Assembly (NCBI GenBank): GCA_020632755.1 | Contig: JACKEY010000025.1 | Coordinates: 1-40,596 of the forward strand | Length of the DNA: 40,596 nt | Origin: Alphaproteobacteria bacterium | GTDB lineage: Bacteria > Myxococcota_A > UBA796 > UBA2385 | Direction of reading: 5' to 3' | In this document: positions 24,210 through 32,849 of the stretch, piece by piece | How positions within the stretch are numbered: position 1 is the first letter of the stretch | How the letters are laid out: every line of letters starts with the position of its first letter | Made by a program: the position numbers and the translations under genes | Notes under the pieces: model-generated | Seen by the model: the letters and a program-made list of their open reading frames with translations, nothing else | Told to the model about the DNA's origin: nothing | Databases searched by the model: none

Positions 24210-25091
24210 GTGAATCCCGCTGCGCCCCCACGTCCCCGAGTGCACCGCGTGTCCGACGTCGAGCCCGCCGAGCTGTTGCGCCAGCGCCTGCGCGAGCACG
24301 GCCTGGAAGCCAGCTCGGTGCGACCGGCGCGCAGCGGCCTGGAACACCACCTGTTCCACGTCGTTCTCAGCGACGGCGCGGTCCGCCTGGGCAAGGTGCC
24401 CAAGGGCCAGATGACGCTGGACCCGCACTGGCCCGACCGCACGTCGATCGCCGGGCTGCGGGCCGAAGCCGAGGCCATCGCGCTCGGCCAGGCCAAGCTG
24501 CGCGGCACACCCCAGCTGCCCGAGCCCTACCTGTTGATGGAAGGCGACCTGCCGGCCGCGCTGATGGGGGTGATCCCCGGGGTCCCGCCCGAAGAGAGCC
24601 TGCTCAAGCGCGGCATGGACCACCGGACGCTGCGCGCCGTCTGCGTCGAGATGGGCCGCATGCTGGCCGAGCTGCACCGGGTCAAGAAGCCGACCGACGC
24701 CCCCACCGTGATCCCCGATCTGCCCGGCCAGGACTGCAGCGACCCCCGGCTGCTGCACATGGACTTCCACCTGGGCAACGTGCTGGGCAACTTCCAGCTG
24801 GGACAGGGCTGGCGGCTCAACGGCGTCTGCGACTGGACCAGCGCCCACTGGGGCCCCCGCGAAGCCGACGTCGGCGAGCTCGGCGCCAGCCTGTTCGCCA
24901 CGAACCCCGATCTGCTCGACGACTTCCTGATGGGCTACCGCCAGCGCAGCGGCATCGTGCTGAACTACAGCCGGGTGCTGGACGTGCTGGTCAGCGAGCT
25001 CGAGCGTCGGCTGCGCGACGATCCGCCGGACGAGCCGCGGATCAAGAACGCCTGGTACGCCCGCGTCGAAGAGTGGAGCCGCCAGATCTGA
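24210..25091 (+). CDS. Aminoglycoside phosphotransferase/choline-kinase-like (APH) family protein
   Basis: A 293-residue kinase-fold protein. LLHMDFHLGNVLG matches the APH catalytic loop HxDxxxxN, and VCDWTSAHWGPREADVGELG matches the metal-binding Asp motif with the usual following aspartate. The N-lobe lysine region (HHLFHVVLSDGAVRLGKVPK) is present. Members phosphorylate small molecules such as aminoglycosides, choline, homoserine or fructosamine. This is not a recognised resistance enzyme, and its substrate is unknown. The GTG at 24210 gives the full frame. A GTG at 24249 is a plausible alternative because the -10-like TACAGT at 24206-24211 overlaps the first start. Confidence 0.8.
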   Translation: MNPAAPPRPRVHRVSDVEPAELLRQRLREHGLEASSVRPARSGLEHHLFHVVLSDGAVRLGKVPKGQMTLDPHWPDRTSIAGLRAEAEAIALGQAKLRGTPQLPEPYLLMEGDLPAALMGVIPGVPPEESLLKRGMDHRTLRAVCVEMGRMLAELHRVKKPTDAPTVIPDLPGQDCSDPRLLHMDFHLGNVLGNFQLGQGWRLNGVCDWTSAHWGPREADVGELGASLFATNPDLLDDFLMGYRQRSGIVLNYSRVLDVLVSELERRLRDDPPDEPRIKNAWYARVEEWSRQI

Positions 25092-25137
25092 TCGCGCTGC
25101 GATGCATGGCGCGACCCCTGGCTTGTCCGACCCGTGC

Positions 25138-26082
25138 TCAGCCCGACCCGTGCGCCGCCCGCTGCAGGCGATCGTTGACCGCGCGGCCGAGCCCGTCGTC
25201 GTCGTCCGCCGGCGCGGCGATCAGCACGTCCACGCCGGCTTCGTCCAGGCGCCGCAGCTCGGCGTAGAGCAGCCGCGCGTAGTCGGCCGGCGGCCGCGAG
25301 GGCAGCACCGCGACGGAGCGACCCTCGGCGCGCAGCCGGGCGGCCGCCGCGTCTGGATCCGGGTCGATGAGCAGCGCCGTGTGGGGCGCGTAGTGGCTGG
25401 CCAGGGTCCCCGGCGCCGCGGTGCCGGTGGGCCCGCCGAGGGGTCCGACCAGCGCCGCCACCCGCTCCGCCGACACCGCACCGGGCCGCAGCACCGCCGC
25501 CACGGGCCCGCTGAGGTCGACGATCGTGCTCTCGACGCCCACCGCGCAGGGGCCGCCGTCCACGACGGGCACCTCGGGCAGCTCCGCCCGGACGTGGGCG
25601 GCGGTGGTGGGGCTGACCCGGCCGAACCGGTTGGCCGAGGGCGCCGCCAGCCCCGCCGGCCCGTCCACCGTCGCGGCGAAGGCCGCCAGGATCTGCTGCG
25701 CGACGGCGTGGTCGGGCATGCGGAGCCCCACGGTGTCCCGGCCGCCCGTGACCTCGTCGGGCACTCCCGGCGCCCGGGGGAGGATGACGGTCAGCGGGCC
25801 CGGCCAGCAGGCCCGGACCAGGCGCTCGGCGCGGGGGTCCGGCAGCGCCCAGCCGGCCAGCGCCGCCGCCGGGTCCTCGGTCGCCGCGAGGTGGACGATC
25901 AGCGGGTGATCCGCGGGGCGCCCCTTGGCCGCGAAGATGCGCCGCACGGCCAGCGGGCTGCCGGCGTCGGCCGCCAGGCCGTAGACGGTCTCGGTCGGGA
26001 TCGCGACCACGTCGCCGGCGCACAGCCGCGCCACCGCCTGGGGCACGGTCAGGATCAGCTCGTCGGGGCGAGGGGTCGACAC
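25138..26082 (-). CDS. Threonylcarbamoyl-AMP synthase, Sua5/YwlC type
   Basis: A 314-residue enzyme that makes threonylcarbamoyl-AMP from threonine, bicarbonate and ATP for the t6A37 modification of ANN-decoding tRNAs. The YrdC domain has IPTETVYGLAADA, FAAKGRPADHPLIVHL, GLRMPDHAVA, APSANRFGRVSPTTA and VVDGGPCAVGVESTIVDL. The linker PGTLASHYAPHTALLI and a C-terminal Rossmann-like domain mark the two-domain Sua5 form rather than TsaC. The GTG at 26082 is chosen because TACGTG on the minus strand lies exactly 12 bases before it, as in other leaderless genes here; a GTG at 26091 is also in frame. It is divergent from the ssb gene. Confidence 0.94.
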   Translation of the reverse strand: MSTPRPDELILTVPQAVARLCAGDVVAIPTETVYGLAADAGSPLAVRRIFAAKGRPADHPLIVHLAATEDPAAALAGWALPDPRAERLVRACWPGPLTVILPRAPGVPDEVTGGRDTVGLRMPDHAVAQQILAAFAATVDGPAGLAAPSANRFGRVSPTTAAHVRAELPEVPVVDGGPCAVGVESTIVDLSGPVAAVLRPGAVSAERVAALVGPLGGPTGTAAPGTLASHYAPHTALLIDPDPDAAAARLRAEGRSVAVLPSRPPADYARLLYAELRRLDEAGVDVLIAAPADDDDGLGRAVNDRLQRAAHGSG

Positions 26083-26088
26083 GGCCGA

Positions 26089-26094
26089 CACGTA
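26089..26094 (-). promoter_or_regulatory. -10-like element, leaderless sua5-type gene
   Basis: TACGTG on the minus strand places the predicted transcription start exactly at the GTG at 26082. No Shine-Dalgarno sequence is present. Confidence 0.4.
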
Positions 26095-26175
26095 GCGCGC
26101 ACCGACGGCCCCCGGCAGCCGGCGGCCTCCTCCTCCCCGGCCATGCCCTGCAGGCCCGCACCCCGCCCCGCCTCG

Positions 26176-26204
26176 TGGACGCAGCCTGCTCGGCGTCCTA
26201 CGTT
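26176..26204 (+). promoter_or_regulatory. Sigma-70-type promoter of ssb
   Basis: TGGACG (26176-26181), a 17-bp spacer and TACGTT (26199-26204) form a plausible vegetative promoter. Transcription would start near 26211, with a 40-nt leader containing GGAG before the ATG at 26251. Confidence 0.45.
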
Positions 26205-26250
26205 GCAGGCTCTTCTCCATGCATCCCCCTCGACTCCCCGGAGCCTCCCC

Positions 26251-26791
<541 letters not shown>

Positions 26792-26792
<1 letters not shown>

Positions 26793-27511
26793 TGCCGACC
26801 GTGCTCCCCACCGAGCGGGCGGCGGCCGACGAGTTCGACCGCTGGGCGGCGGCCGGCCGTGGCGAGTCCATGGCCGACGGCCACCGCGACGTCACCACCC
26901 AGGGCCTGTCCGGCTGGTCCCTGACCCGCCGCGACCGCGTCCTGGACGTGGGCTGCGGCAACGGCTGGGCCGTCCGCTGGCTGCGCCACGGGGCTCCGGC
27001 CGGGGGGCCCGGTGCGGGCTTCGCCATGGGCGTCGACGTGTCGCCGGCCATGGTCCGACGGGCCCGCCAGCTGCGCGGCGGCGACATGGCCCAGCGCTTC
27101 GAGGTCGCCAGCGGCGCGGCGCTGCCCCTGGCCGACGACGCCGTGAGCCACGTGCTCAGCGTCGAGAGCCTGTACTACTACCCCGACCCGGGCGCGGCCC
27201 TGGCGGAGTGGCGCCGCGTCACCCGGGACGGCGGCCGGTTCGCGCTGGTCATCGAGCTCTACGCCGAGAACCAGGGCAGCCTGGCCTGGGTCGACGCCCT
27301 GGACGTCGCCGTGCACGTGCTGGGCGCCGACGCCTGGGCCGACCTGGCCCGCGCCGCGGGCTGGCAGGACGTGCGCTGGCGCCAGGTCCAGGACCGGCGC
27401 CCGCTGAAGCCGCGCGAGGCCTTCGTGCCGAGCGCCTACTCGCCGTCCTACGACCACTACCTGGCCTACCGGCGCGCGGGCGCGCTGGTCGTCGAGGGCG
27501 TCGCCCGCTGA
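26792..27511 (+). CDS. Class I SAM-dependent methyltransferase
   Basis: A 239-residue methyltransferase of the Methyltransf_11 type. VLDVGCGNGWAVRWLRHG is motif I, GVDVSPAMVRRARQL follows as motif II, and ALPLADDAVSHVLSVESLYYY is motif IV with ALAEWRRVTRDGGRFAL after it. The C-terminal part is rich in aromatic residues, which suggests a small lipid-like or aromatic substrate. The GTG at 26792 overlaps the ssb stop by one base (TAGTG), so translation may be coupled to ssb. It abuts the convergent lipoprotein gene. Confidence 0.9.
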
Positions 27512-28450
27512 TCAGCTGCCGGTGTCGCTGCCGCCGGTGTCGTCCCCGCCGTCGTCCCCGCCGGTCGAGTCGTCGTCGGGGCAGTCGGCGTTCTCGAGGT
27601 CGCTGTCCCAGCACAGCACGTCGGTCTCGGCGTAGTCGGGGATCAGCGCCACGCCGGACAGGTCGGCCGCGACGGTCACCGAGGTCTCGGCGTCGGGGTT
27701 CGGCGGCGGCTGGCTGTCCATGAACTGCACGAGCCCGGAGCTGCCGGACCACACGAAGTTCATGGCGTCGCCCGCGGCTTCGCCGGTGGGCCACACGAGC
27801 TGGGCCTCGCCGTTGCTCTTGTCGCCGATCCACTCGAACACGACCAGGATGCCGCCGGTCCGGTAGAAGTCCCACCAGCCCAGCGTGCCGTCGGCCTGGT
27901 AGTAGCCGTTGAACCACAGGGTGTCTTCGTACTTGCCGTCCTGGCTGGTCATCCGCATGTCGATGAGCCAGCCGGTGCCCACCCAGTGCTGGTTGAACTC
28001 GACCGTGACGGTCTCGCCCAGGTCGTTGGTGACCGACCGGGTCGACGACCAGTGGTACTCGGTGACCTCGTTCGGCTCGATGCTGTCCATGGACAGCAGG
28101 GCCTGGTTCATCGAGCCCAGCCGGTTCTTCAGGATCAGGTCGACGTTGGCCGCCGCCGAGGTCGCCAGCGAGATGTTCTCGTACTTGTCCTCGGTCGTGT
28201 CGAGGGCGTCGTCGAGGGCCTGGATCGCCAGGCTGTCGATGTTGACGCGGAACAGCTCGTTGGCGGTGGCGATGTCGATGGGGGCCCCGCCGGTGGACTC
28301 CTCGCGCGCATCGGCGAGCACCTCGACCCGGTCGATGAGATCGACGTAGCCGTCCGCGGTCGACGAGATCTCGGTGAACCGCGGCAGGTGGGGGGGCACT
28401 TCCTGTTCGGTGGTGCAGCCCAGGGCCAGGGCAGTGACGAGCAGCGTCAT
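27512..28450 (-). CDS. Hypothetical lipoprotein with acidic low-complexity tail
   Basis: A 312-residue protein. LLVTALALGC is a lipobox with the cysteine at 12. The central region alternates polar and aromatic strands (VEFNQHWVGTGWLIDMRMT, LWFNGYYQADGTLGWWDFYRTGG, VVFEWIGDKSNGEAQLVWP), which suggests a beta-barrel or beta-sandwich binding domain. The last 30 residues are Asp/Gly/Ser/Thr only. A good ribosome-binding site, GGAGG, precedes the ATG at 28450. No family is recognised. It follows the NCS2 permease by 92 bp but has its own promoter signal. Outer-membrane or surface location is likely. Confidence 0.75.
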   Translation of the reverse strand: MTLLVTALALGCTTEQEVPPHLPRFTEISSTADGYVDLIDRVEVLADAREESTGGAPIDIATANELFRVNIDSLAIQALDDALDTTEDKYENISLATSAAANVDLILKNRLGSMNQALLSMDSIEPNEVTEYHWSSTRSVTNDLGETVTVEFNQHWVGTGWLIDMRMTSQDGKYEDTLWFNGYYQADGTLGWWDFYRTGGILVVFEWIGDKSNGEAQLVWPTGEAAGDAMNFVWSGSSGLVQFMDSQPPPNPDAETSVTVAADLSGVALIPDYAETDVLCWDSDLENADCPDDDSTGGDDGGDDTGGSDTGS

Positions 28451-28485
28451 GGATCCTCCAGCCGGCGGGGGCCGGCGCATCCGAG

Positions 28486-28491
28486 AGCCTA
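28486..28491 (-). promoter_or_regulatory. -10-like element of the lipoprotein gene
   Basis: TAGGCT (within GATTAGGCT) on the minus strand would start transcription near 28479, giving a 29-nt leader with a GGAGG ribosome-binding site. Confidence 0.35.
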
Positions 28492-28542
28492 ATCGACCCC
28501 TGCTGCAGTCGCAGAGCCGGGCCGCAGGCCGCAACCCGGCGG

Positions 28543-30096
28543 TCAGTGCTGGGCGTCCTCGCGGCGATCGGCCACCAGGGGCGCGAGCAGGCACAGCACG
28601 GCCCCGACGGCGTAGGCCGCCGCCGCCTCGCCGGCCGCGAAGGGGCCAACCTTCAGCACCGTGTCCGCGAAGCCCCACGACCAGCCGTGCATCAACCCGG
28701 TCGCGCTGAACAGCGCGCCGACGCCCAGCCAGGCCGCCGCCACGCGGAAGCGCCCCTCGATCATCCCGACCACCGCGGCCGCCAGGATCATCGCCGTCAG
28801 GATGAAGCCCTGCTCCAGCGCGAAGGCGCCGTCGGCGTACACGTCGGCGCGGGTCAGGGCGGCGCCGAGCTCCGGCCCGAAGACCGAGTCCACGCCGGCG
28901 ATCCCGCTGGCCGCGCGCACCCCGCCCTTGATCATCATCGCGCCCCAGGCCGCCACACCGGGCAGCAGGCCCACGACCACGGCCGGCGCGTGCGCCCGCG
29001 GCGTCGCCTGGAAGGCCTGGGCCGTGATCACGATGCCGATCCACAGCACGATGGCCATGCCGGCTTCGATCGGCACGGCCCACGCGATCCACCCGAGCGT
29101 GCCCGTCAGGCACAGCGCGGCCATCACGATGCCGTCGAGCCACGAGTACCCGATGCGCGCGCCCAGGGCCTTCCAGCCGGGGTGCCCGATGTAGATGGTC
29201 GTCGGGAAGGCGCTGCCGAACAGCGCGCCCACCAGGGTGCCGATGCCGTTGGCGGCCAGCGACGGCGTGGTCTCGTAGTCGTCGCCGGCGGCGGCCGCGC
29301 TCTCCAGGTTCTGCAGGCTGCCGATCAGGTTGAACAGGCCCATCGGCACGATGACCGACAGCCAGGTCAGCGCGTCGGGGCCCGACAGCGCCGCCCACAG
29401 GTCGCCGACCGCCGGCACCGGCAGGTACAGCCCGAGCGTGTCCGGGGCCTCGCCCACCGGCGCGATGCCGCGGGCCCAGGCGATGGCCATGCCGACCAGC
29501 ACAGCCACGAGCCCCCCGGGGATGCCGCCCTTGAACCGCAGCCGCCCGAAGTAGACCAGGCTGACCACCACCAGGGTCGACAGCCCGACCAGCGGGCTCG
29601 CGAAGGTCCGGAACAGGAAGCCCAGGCTGATGAAGGTCAGCGCGATGCCGGCCAGGGTCGACAAGAGCGCGGCCCGCGGCACCACCCGCCGCAGCCAGCC
29701 GGCCCCGAAGGCGCCGAACAGCTCGATGATCCCGCTGCCGAAGGCCGCCAGCAGGCCCGCCTGCCACGCCGCATGCGCGTCGCCGGTGGCGAGCTTCGTC
29801 GGCAGCATCACCAGGAAGACGTAGGCGAAGACGCTCGGCGTGTTGATGCCGTAGGGCAGCGCGCAGACGTCGTCGCGGCCGGTCTTGCGGGCCAGCCGCA
29901 TCGCCTGCCAGCTGTAGAACAGGTTGCCGACCAGGATCGACAGGGCCGCGGCCGGCAGCACCCGCCCGTAGACCAGCTCGGCCGGGAAGCCCAACACGAA
30001 GCGGCAGAGGGCATCGATGACCAGCAGCTGGACCAGGTTGTCCACCGCCAGGCCGAAGAAGCCGTCGATGTCGCCGCGCACGAACCAGCGCGCCAT
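28543..30096 (-). CDS. NCS2-family permease (purine/xanthine-type)
   Basis: A 517-residue inner-membrane transporter with about 12-14 hydrophobic helices. The N-terminus GDIDGFFGLAVDNLVQLLVI, GRDDVCALPYGINTPSVFAY, SVIVPMGLFNLIGSLQNLES and FPTTIYIGHPGWKALGARIGYSWLDG follow the order of conserved blocks in NCS2 (nucleobase/ascorbate) transporters of the AzgA-like branch. These use the proton gradient to import nucleobases. The substrate is not certain because the family's key motif is altered. The start at 30096 is by homology to the first helix; the frame extends upstream to an ATG at 30177. Neither start has a clear ribosome-binding site. It is divergent from thiS. Confidence 0.85.
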   Translation of the reverse strand: MARWFVRGDIDGFFGLAVDNLVQLLVIDALCRFVLGFPAELVYGRVLPAAALSILVGNLFYSWQAMRLARKTGRDDVCALPYGINTPSVFAYVFLVMLPTKLATGDAHAAWQAGLLAAFGSGIIELFGAFGAGWLRRVVPRAALLSTLAGIALTFISLGFLFRTFASPLVGLSTLVVVSLVYFGRLRFKGGIPGGLVAVLVGMAIAWARGIAPVGEAPDTLGLYLPVPAVGDLWAALSGPDALTWLSVIVPMGLFNLIGSLQNLESAAAAGDDYETTPSLAANGIGTLVGALFGSAFPTTIYIGHPGWKALGARIGYSWLDGIVMAALCLTGTLGWIAWAVPIEAGMAIVLWIGIVITAQAFQATPRAHAPAVVVGLLPGVAAWGAMMIKGGVRAASGIAGVDSVFGPELGAALTRADVYADGAFALEQGFILTAMILAAAVVGMIEGRFRVAAAWLGVGALFSATGLMHGWSWGFADTVLKVGPFAAGEAAAAYAVGAVLCLLAPLVADRREDAQH

Positions 30097-30163
30097 GCTG
30101 GATCCGGGGGAGGGGGAGGGCGAGGAGGACGCAGGGGAGGAGGCGGACACGGTCGCTCCGAAG

Positions 30164-30169
30164 TAGGAC
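30164..30169 (+). promoter_or_regulatory. -10-like element of thiS
   Basis: TAGGAC would start transcription near 30176, giving a 26-nt leader that contains the strong GGGAGGAGG at 30188-30196. The leader is too short for a TPP riboswitch. Confidence 0.35.
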
Positions 30170-30201
30170 GGCGGCATGCTACCGCCCGGGAGGAGGCGCC
30201 C

Positions 30202-30411
30202 ATGGACGCGATCGCGCTGACCATCAACGGCGAGCCCCGCACCGTGCCCGCCGGCTGCACCGTCGCCGCCCTGCTCGCCGAGCTGGGCATGGACCGCGAA
30301 GGCGTCGCGGTCGCCGTGGACATGCGGGTCGTGCCGCGCAGCCAGCACGCCGCGCGCACCCTGCAGGACGGCGACAAGGTCGAGGTGATCATCGCGGTGG
30401 GCGGCGGCTGA
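30202..30411 (+). CDS. thiS: Sulfur carrier protein ThiS
   Basis: A 69-residue ubiquitin-like protein. LTINGEPRTVPAGCTVAALL starts the beta-grasp fold, and the C-terminus EVIIAVGGG ends in the Gly-Gly that is adenylated and then thiocarboxylated to donate sulfur for the thiazole ring of thiamine. The start has a strong ribosome-binding site at good spacing. No thiG, thiF or other thiamine gene is adjacent, so it depends on partners elsewhere. Its last 23 bp overlap the 3' end of the convergent ABC-F gene. Confidence 0.92.
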   Translation: MDAIALTINGEPRTVPAGCTVAALLAELGMDREGVAVAVDMRVVPRSQHAARTLQDGDKVEVIIAVGGG

Positions 30412-31888
30412 GCACCTCCACCCGCCCGGCCTCGATCCGCCACTCCACCGCGCAACAGGTCCGCGCCAGCACCGGGTCGTGGGTCACCAGCAGCACCGCG
30501 CCTGGAAACGCCGCCAGCGCCTCGCCCAGCCGCGCGATGCCCGGCAGATCCAGGTGGTTCGTCGGCTCGTCCAGCACCAGCAGCCAGGCGCCGCGCCCCA
30601 TGCCGAGCGCCAGCGCCAGCTTGCGCGCTTCGCCCGGCGACGGCGCGTCCGTGGCCAGCAGCGCGTCGGGCGGCACCCCCAGCGCCGCCACCAGCTGCAG
30701 CACCCGCCCGCGAGCGTCCGGCGGCAGCGCCCGCAGGGCCGCCAGGTCCGCCGCGACCCGCTCCGGCCCGAGCTCCTGCGGCAGGCACAGCACCCGGTCC
30801 TCTGGAAGCCCCGCGTCCGCCAGCAGCGCGCGCAGCAGCGTCGTCTTGCCCGCGCCGTTGCCGCCGGACAGGTGCACGTGGTCGGTCGGCCCCAGCGCCA
30901 GGTGCACGTCCTGCAGCAGCAACCTCCCGCCGACCCGCAGCTCCTGCCCGGTGCGGGCCAGCAGCGGATCCCGCGTCGCCGCCAGGTGATCGACGAACAG
31001 CTCGCGCCCCGGCCGCTTGTCGACCTCCACACGGGTCGCCTCCACCGCGTCCCGTCGCCGCCGCGCGGCCGCCGCCGCCTGCCCCGCCCGCGCCGCTCCC
31101 TTCTCCGCCCGCCCCTTGGCGGCCGTGCTGCGGGCGTCCCCATCCCGCGGGCCCTTGATCCGCGACCGCGCCGAGATGCGCGCGTCGGCCCCCGCCGCCC
31201 GCGCCACCGCCACCGCTGCCTCGCGCCGCGCCGCCCGCCGGGCCCGCCCGACGGCGTCCGCCTCCTCCTTGCGGGCCCGCGCCTCCTCCTCCCAGTGCTG
31301 CAGCGCCGGGCTCACGGGCCCCGGGAAGTCCCGCAGCCGCCCACCCTCCAGCCACAGGGTCCGCGTCGTCAGCGCATCCAGGAAGGCCCGGTCGTGGCTC
31401 ACCACGACGCCGACGCCCTCCCAGTCCCGGAGCGCCTCGACCAGCAGCCCCCGGCCCGCCGCGTCCAGGTGGTTCGTCGGCTCGTCGAGCAGCAGCAGCG
31501 CCGCCCCGTCCGCCAGCGCCGCCCCGATCTGCCAGCGCTTGCGCTCGCCCGGCGACAGGGTCGGCCAGCGGTCGAGCACCGCCGGGTCCAGCTGCAGCCG
31601 CTCCAGCCAGCGCCAGGGCTCGAGCCCCCGCTGGCACCAGGCGAAGGCGCGCACGTCGTCGGTCAGCGCGTCGACCCGCTGCGGGCAGCAGACCGCAGGC
31701 GGGCCCGACACCGTGCCGGCCGAGGGCGAAAGCGACCCGGAGAGCAGCTGCAGCAGCGTGCTCTTGCCGGCGCCGTTGGGCCCGACGAGCCCGGTCCAGC
31801 CGGGCGCGAGGTGAAGGGAGAGGTCGGTCACGACGGGGTCGCGACCGGGCCAGGCGAAGGCCAGGCCAGAGGTGAGGAGCGGGGTCAT
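30389..31888 (-). CDS. ABC-F family ATP-binding protein
   Basis: A 499-residue soluble protein with two ABC ATPase domains and no membrane domain. Walker A motifs are GPNGAGKST (first) and GGNGAGKTT (second). The signature motifs are LSPGERKR and PSPGEARK in place of LSGGQ, and both Walker B regions read LLDEPTNHLD or VLDEPTNHLD. A basic, Ala/Arg-rich linker joins the domains, as the ribosome-contacting P-site tRNA interaction motif does in this family. ABC-F proteins act on stalled ribosomes, and some protect against antibiotics. Which role applies here is unknown. The ATG at 31888 is preferred; a GTG at 31930 would add 14 residues. Confidence 0.9.
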   Translation of the reverse strand: MTPLLTSGLAFAWPGRDPVVTDLSLHLAPGWTGLVGPNGAGKSTLLQLLSGSLSPSAGTVSGPPAVCCPQRVDALTDDVRAFAWCQRGLEPWRWLERLQLDPAVLDRWPTLSPGERKRWQIGAALADGAALLLLDEPTNHLDAAGRGLLVEALRDWEGVGVVVSHDRAFLDALTTRTLWLEGGRLRDFPGPVSPALQHWEEEARARKEEADAVGRARRAARREAAVAVARAAGADARISARSRIKGPRDGDARSTAAKGRAEKGAARAGQAAAAARRRRDAVEATRVEVDKRPGRELFVDHLAATRDPLLARTGQELRVGGRLLLQDVHLALGPTDHVHLSGGNGAGKTTLLRALLADAGLPEDRVLCLPQELGPERVAADLAALRALPPDARGRVLQLVAALGVPPDALLATDAPSPGEARKLALALGMGRGAWLLVLDEPTNHLDLPGIARLGEALAAFPGAVLLVTHDPVLARTCCAVEWRIEAGRVEVLSRRPPR

Positions 31889-31980
31889 GGGACACGCGAC
31901 GAGCGAGGAGACCCGCGCCGGATCGTGCACGGCGCAGGGCAGTCAGGGGAGCGGGCTCAGTCGCGCAGGTCCATCACGCA

Positions 31981-32017
31981 CCTCGAGGGGATCGAGCCAT
32001 AGCCCGATCCCCTGAGG
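31981..32017 (-). terminator. Strong hairpin downstream of pal
   Basis: CCTC-G-AGGGGATCG pairs with CGATCCCCT-GAGG across a 10-base loop: nine consecutive pairs, one bulged base, then four more. It lies 27 bp after the pal stop and before the ABC-F start. There is no T-run, so it is a terminator by position and stability. Confidence 0.6.
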
Positions 32018-32044
32018 GGGGCAGCGCCGCCGCGGGCGGGGGCG

Positions 32045-32563
32045 CTACTGGACGGTGCCCATGGCCACGGCTTCGCCGTTGTGGATCACGAACTCGGCGC
32101 GGCGGTTCTGCGACCAGGCGGTCTCGCCGGCGCCGCGGGCCACGGGCTTCTCCTCGCCGTAGGACACGATCTGGACGCGGCTCTTCGCGATGCCCTGGGC
32201 GGCCAGGTAGTCGGCCACGGCCTGGGCGCGGCGCTGGCCCAGGGCCAGGTTGTAGTCGGTGGTGCCGCGCTCGTCGCAGTGGCCCTGCACCTCGACCTCG
32301 ATGCTGGCGTGCTGCGACATGATGGTGGCGTTGGCCTTCAGGGCGTTCTTCGAGTCGCCGGTCAGCGTGGCGCTGTCGGTGTCGAAGTGCACGCGCTGGA
32401 AGTTCTGCCGCATCTGGCCGATCGCGTCCTGGACGGGAGCGGCGGCGGTCTTGACGGGCACGTGCTCGGCGGCGGCCATCGACTGGGTGGCGACCTGCTT
32501 CTTGCAGGCCGTGCCGGCCAGGACGAGGGGGAACAGGGCGGTCAGGAGGATGGTGCGCTTCAT
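32045..32563 (-). CDS. pal: Peptidoglycan-associated OmpA-family lipoprotein (Pal-like)
   Basis: A 172-residue outer-membrane lipoprotein. LVLAGTAC is a lipobox with the lipidated cysteine at 20. Residues from about 57 to 165 form an OmpA-like peptidoglycan-binding domain (VHFDTDSATLTGDSKNAL, EVQGHCDERGTTDYNLALGQ, RRAQAVADYLAAQGI, SRVQIVSYGEEKPV, RRAEFVI) typical of Pal. Pal ties the outer membrane to peptidoglycan. Tol genes usually adjoin pal but none is here, so this may be an additional Pal-like protein. A sigma-54-type promoter lies 65-92 bp upstream and a strong hairpin follows the gene. It is transcribed divergently from a histidine kinase gene. Confidence 0.92.
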   Translation of the reverse strand: MKRTILLTALFPLVLAGTACKKQVATQSMAAAEHVPVKTAAAPVQDAIGQMRQNFQRVHFDTDSATLTGDSKNALKANATIMSQHASIEVEVQGHCDERGTTDYNLALGQRRAQAVADYLAAQGIAKSRVQIVSYGEEKPVARGAGETAWSQNRRAEFVIHNGEAVAMGTVQ

Positions 32564-32638
32564 GGCGTGCTCTCGAGGCGTCGGGGGACGCGGGGGGGAG
32601 GGGGAGGACCGGCATCGTGGTCCGGCGCCATGGACATG

Positions 32639-32655
32639 AGCACGGGCCGTGCCAA
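32639..32655 (-). promoter_or_regulatory. Sigma-54-type promoter facing pal
   Basis: On the minus strand, TTGGCACG, four bases, GTGCT matches the -24/-12 consensus (TTGGCACG-N4-TTGCW) at 12 of 13 fixed positions, with the invariant GG-N10-GC. Transcription would start near 32628, 65 bases before the pal ATG. Confidence 0.65.
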
Positions 32656-32718
32656 CCCGCGGAGATCTCGTCGCCGACGAGGCGATCGCGGGTTCGACCC
32701 GCCGCGCCGCCGCGGACC

Positions 32719-32761
32719 ACCCGTGCAGGCTGCACGACCTGCCCGGGCAGACTGCACGGGT
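32719..32761. promoter_or_regulatory. Nested dyads, likely enhancer for an NtrC-type activator
   Basis: ACCCGTGCAG (32719-32728) and CTGCACGGGT (32752-32761) are perfect inverted repeats. Within and beside them lie GTGCAG-G-CTGCAC (32723-32735) and the palindrome CTGCCCGGGCAG (32739-32750). The block is centred about 84 bp from the -24 elements of two divergent sigma-54-type promoters, the usual distance for an upstream activator site. Confidence 0.65.
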
Positions 32762-32821
32762 CCGGCGCCTCCACGACGGCCCCGCGGCCCCTCCACCGGC
32801 GGCGGCCGCCCTCCCCGCCGA

Positions 32822-32837
32822 CGGCCCGCGCCTTGCA
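32822..32837 (+). promoter_or_regulatory. Sigma-54-type promoter facing the histidine kinase gene
   Basis: CGGCCCG, four bases, TTGCA keeps GG-N10-GC with a perfect -12 block and a weaker -24 block. The start would be near 32848, two bases before the ATG at 32850, consistent with the absence of a Shine-Dalgarno sequence. Confidence 0.5.
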
Positions 32838-32849
32838 GAATCCCCGCGC

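Noticed and set aside
24352..24365. Second parS-like sequence GTTCCACGTCGTTC
   Set aside because: Only the left half matches and it lies inside the APH-like coding sequence; it is likely chance.
30176..30220. Tiny leaderless reading frame starting at ATG 30176 before thiS
   Set aside because: It is about 14 codons and overlaps thiS out of frame. The position is better explained as the transcription start of thiS.
32683..32700. tRNA T-arm-like GGTTCGACCC
   Set aside because: The flanking stem would leave a five-base loop, and no anticodon arm, D arm or acceptor pairing can be drawn around it.
32649..32849. N-terminal extension of the histidine kinase frame
   Set aside because: It runs through the enhancer and promoter elements and lacks a ribosome-binding site; the ATG at 32850 begins just before the first membrane helix.
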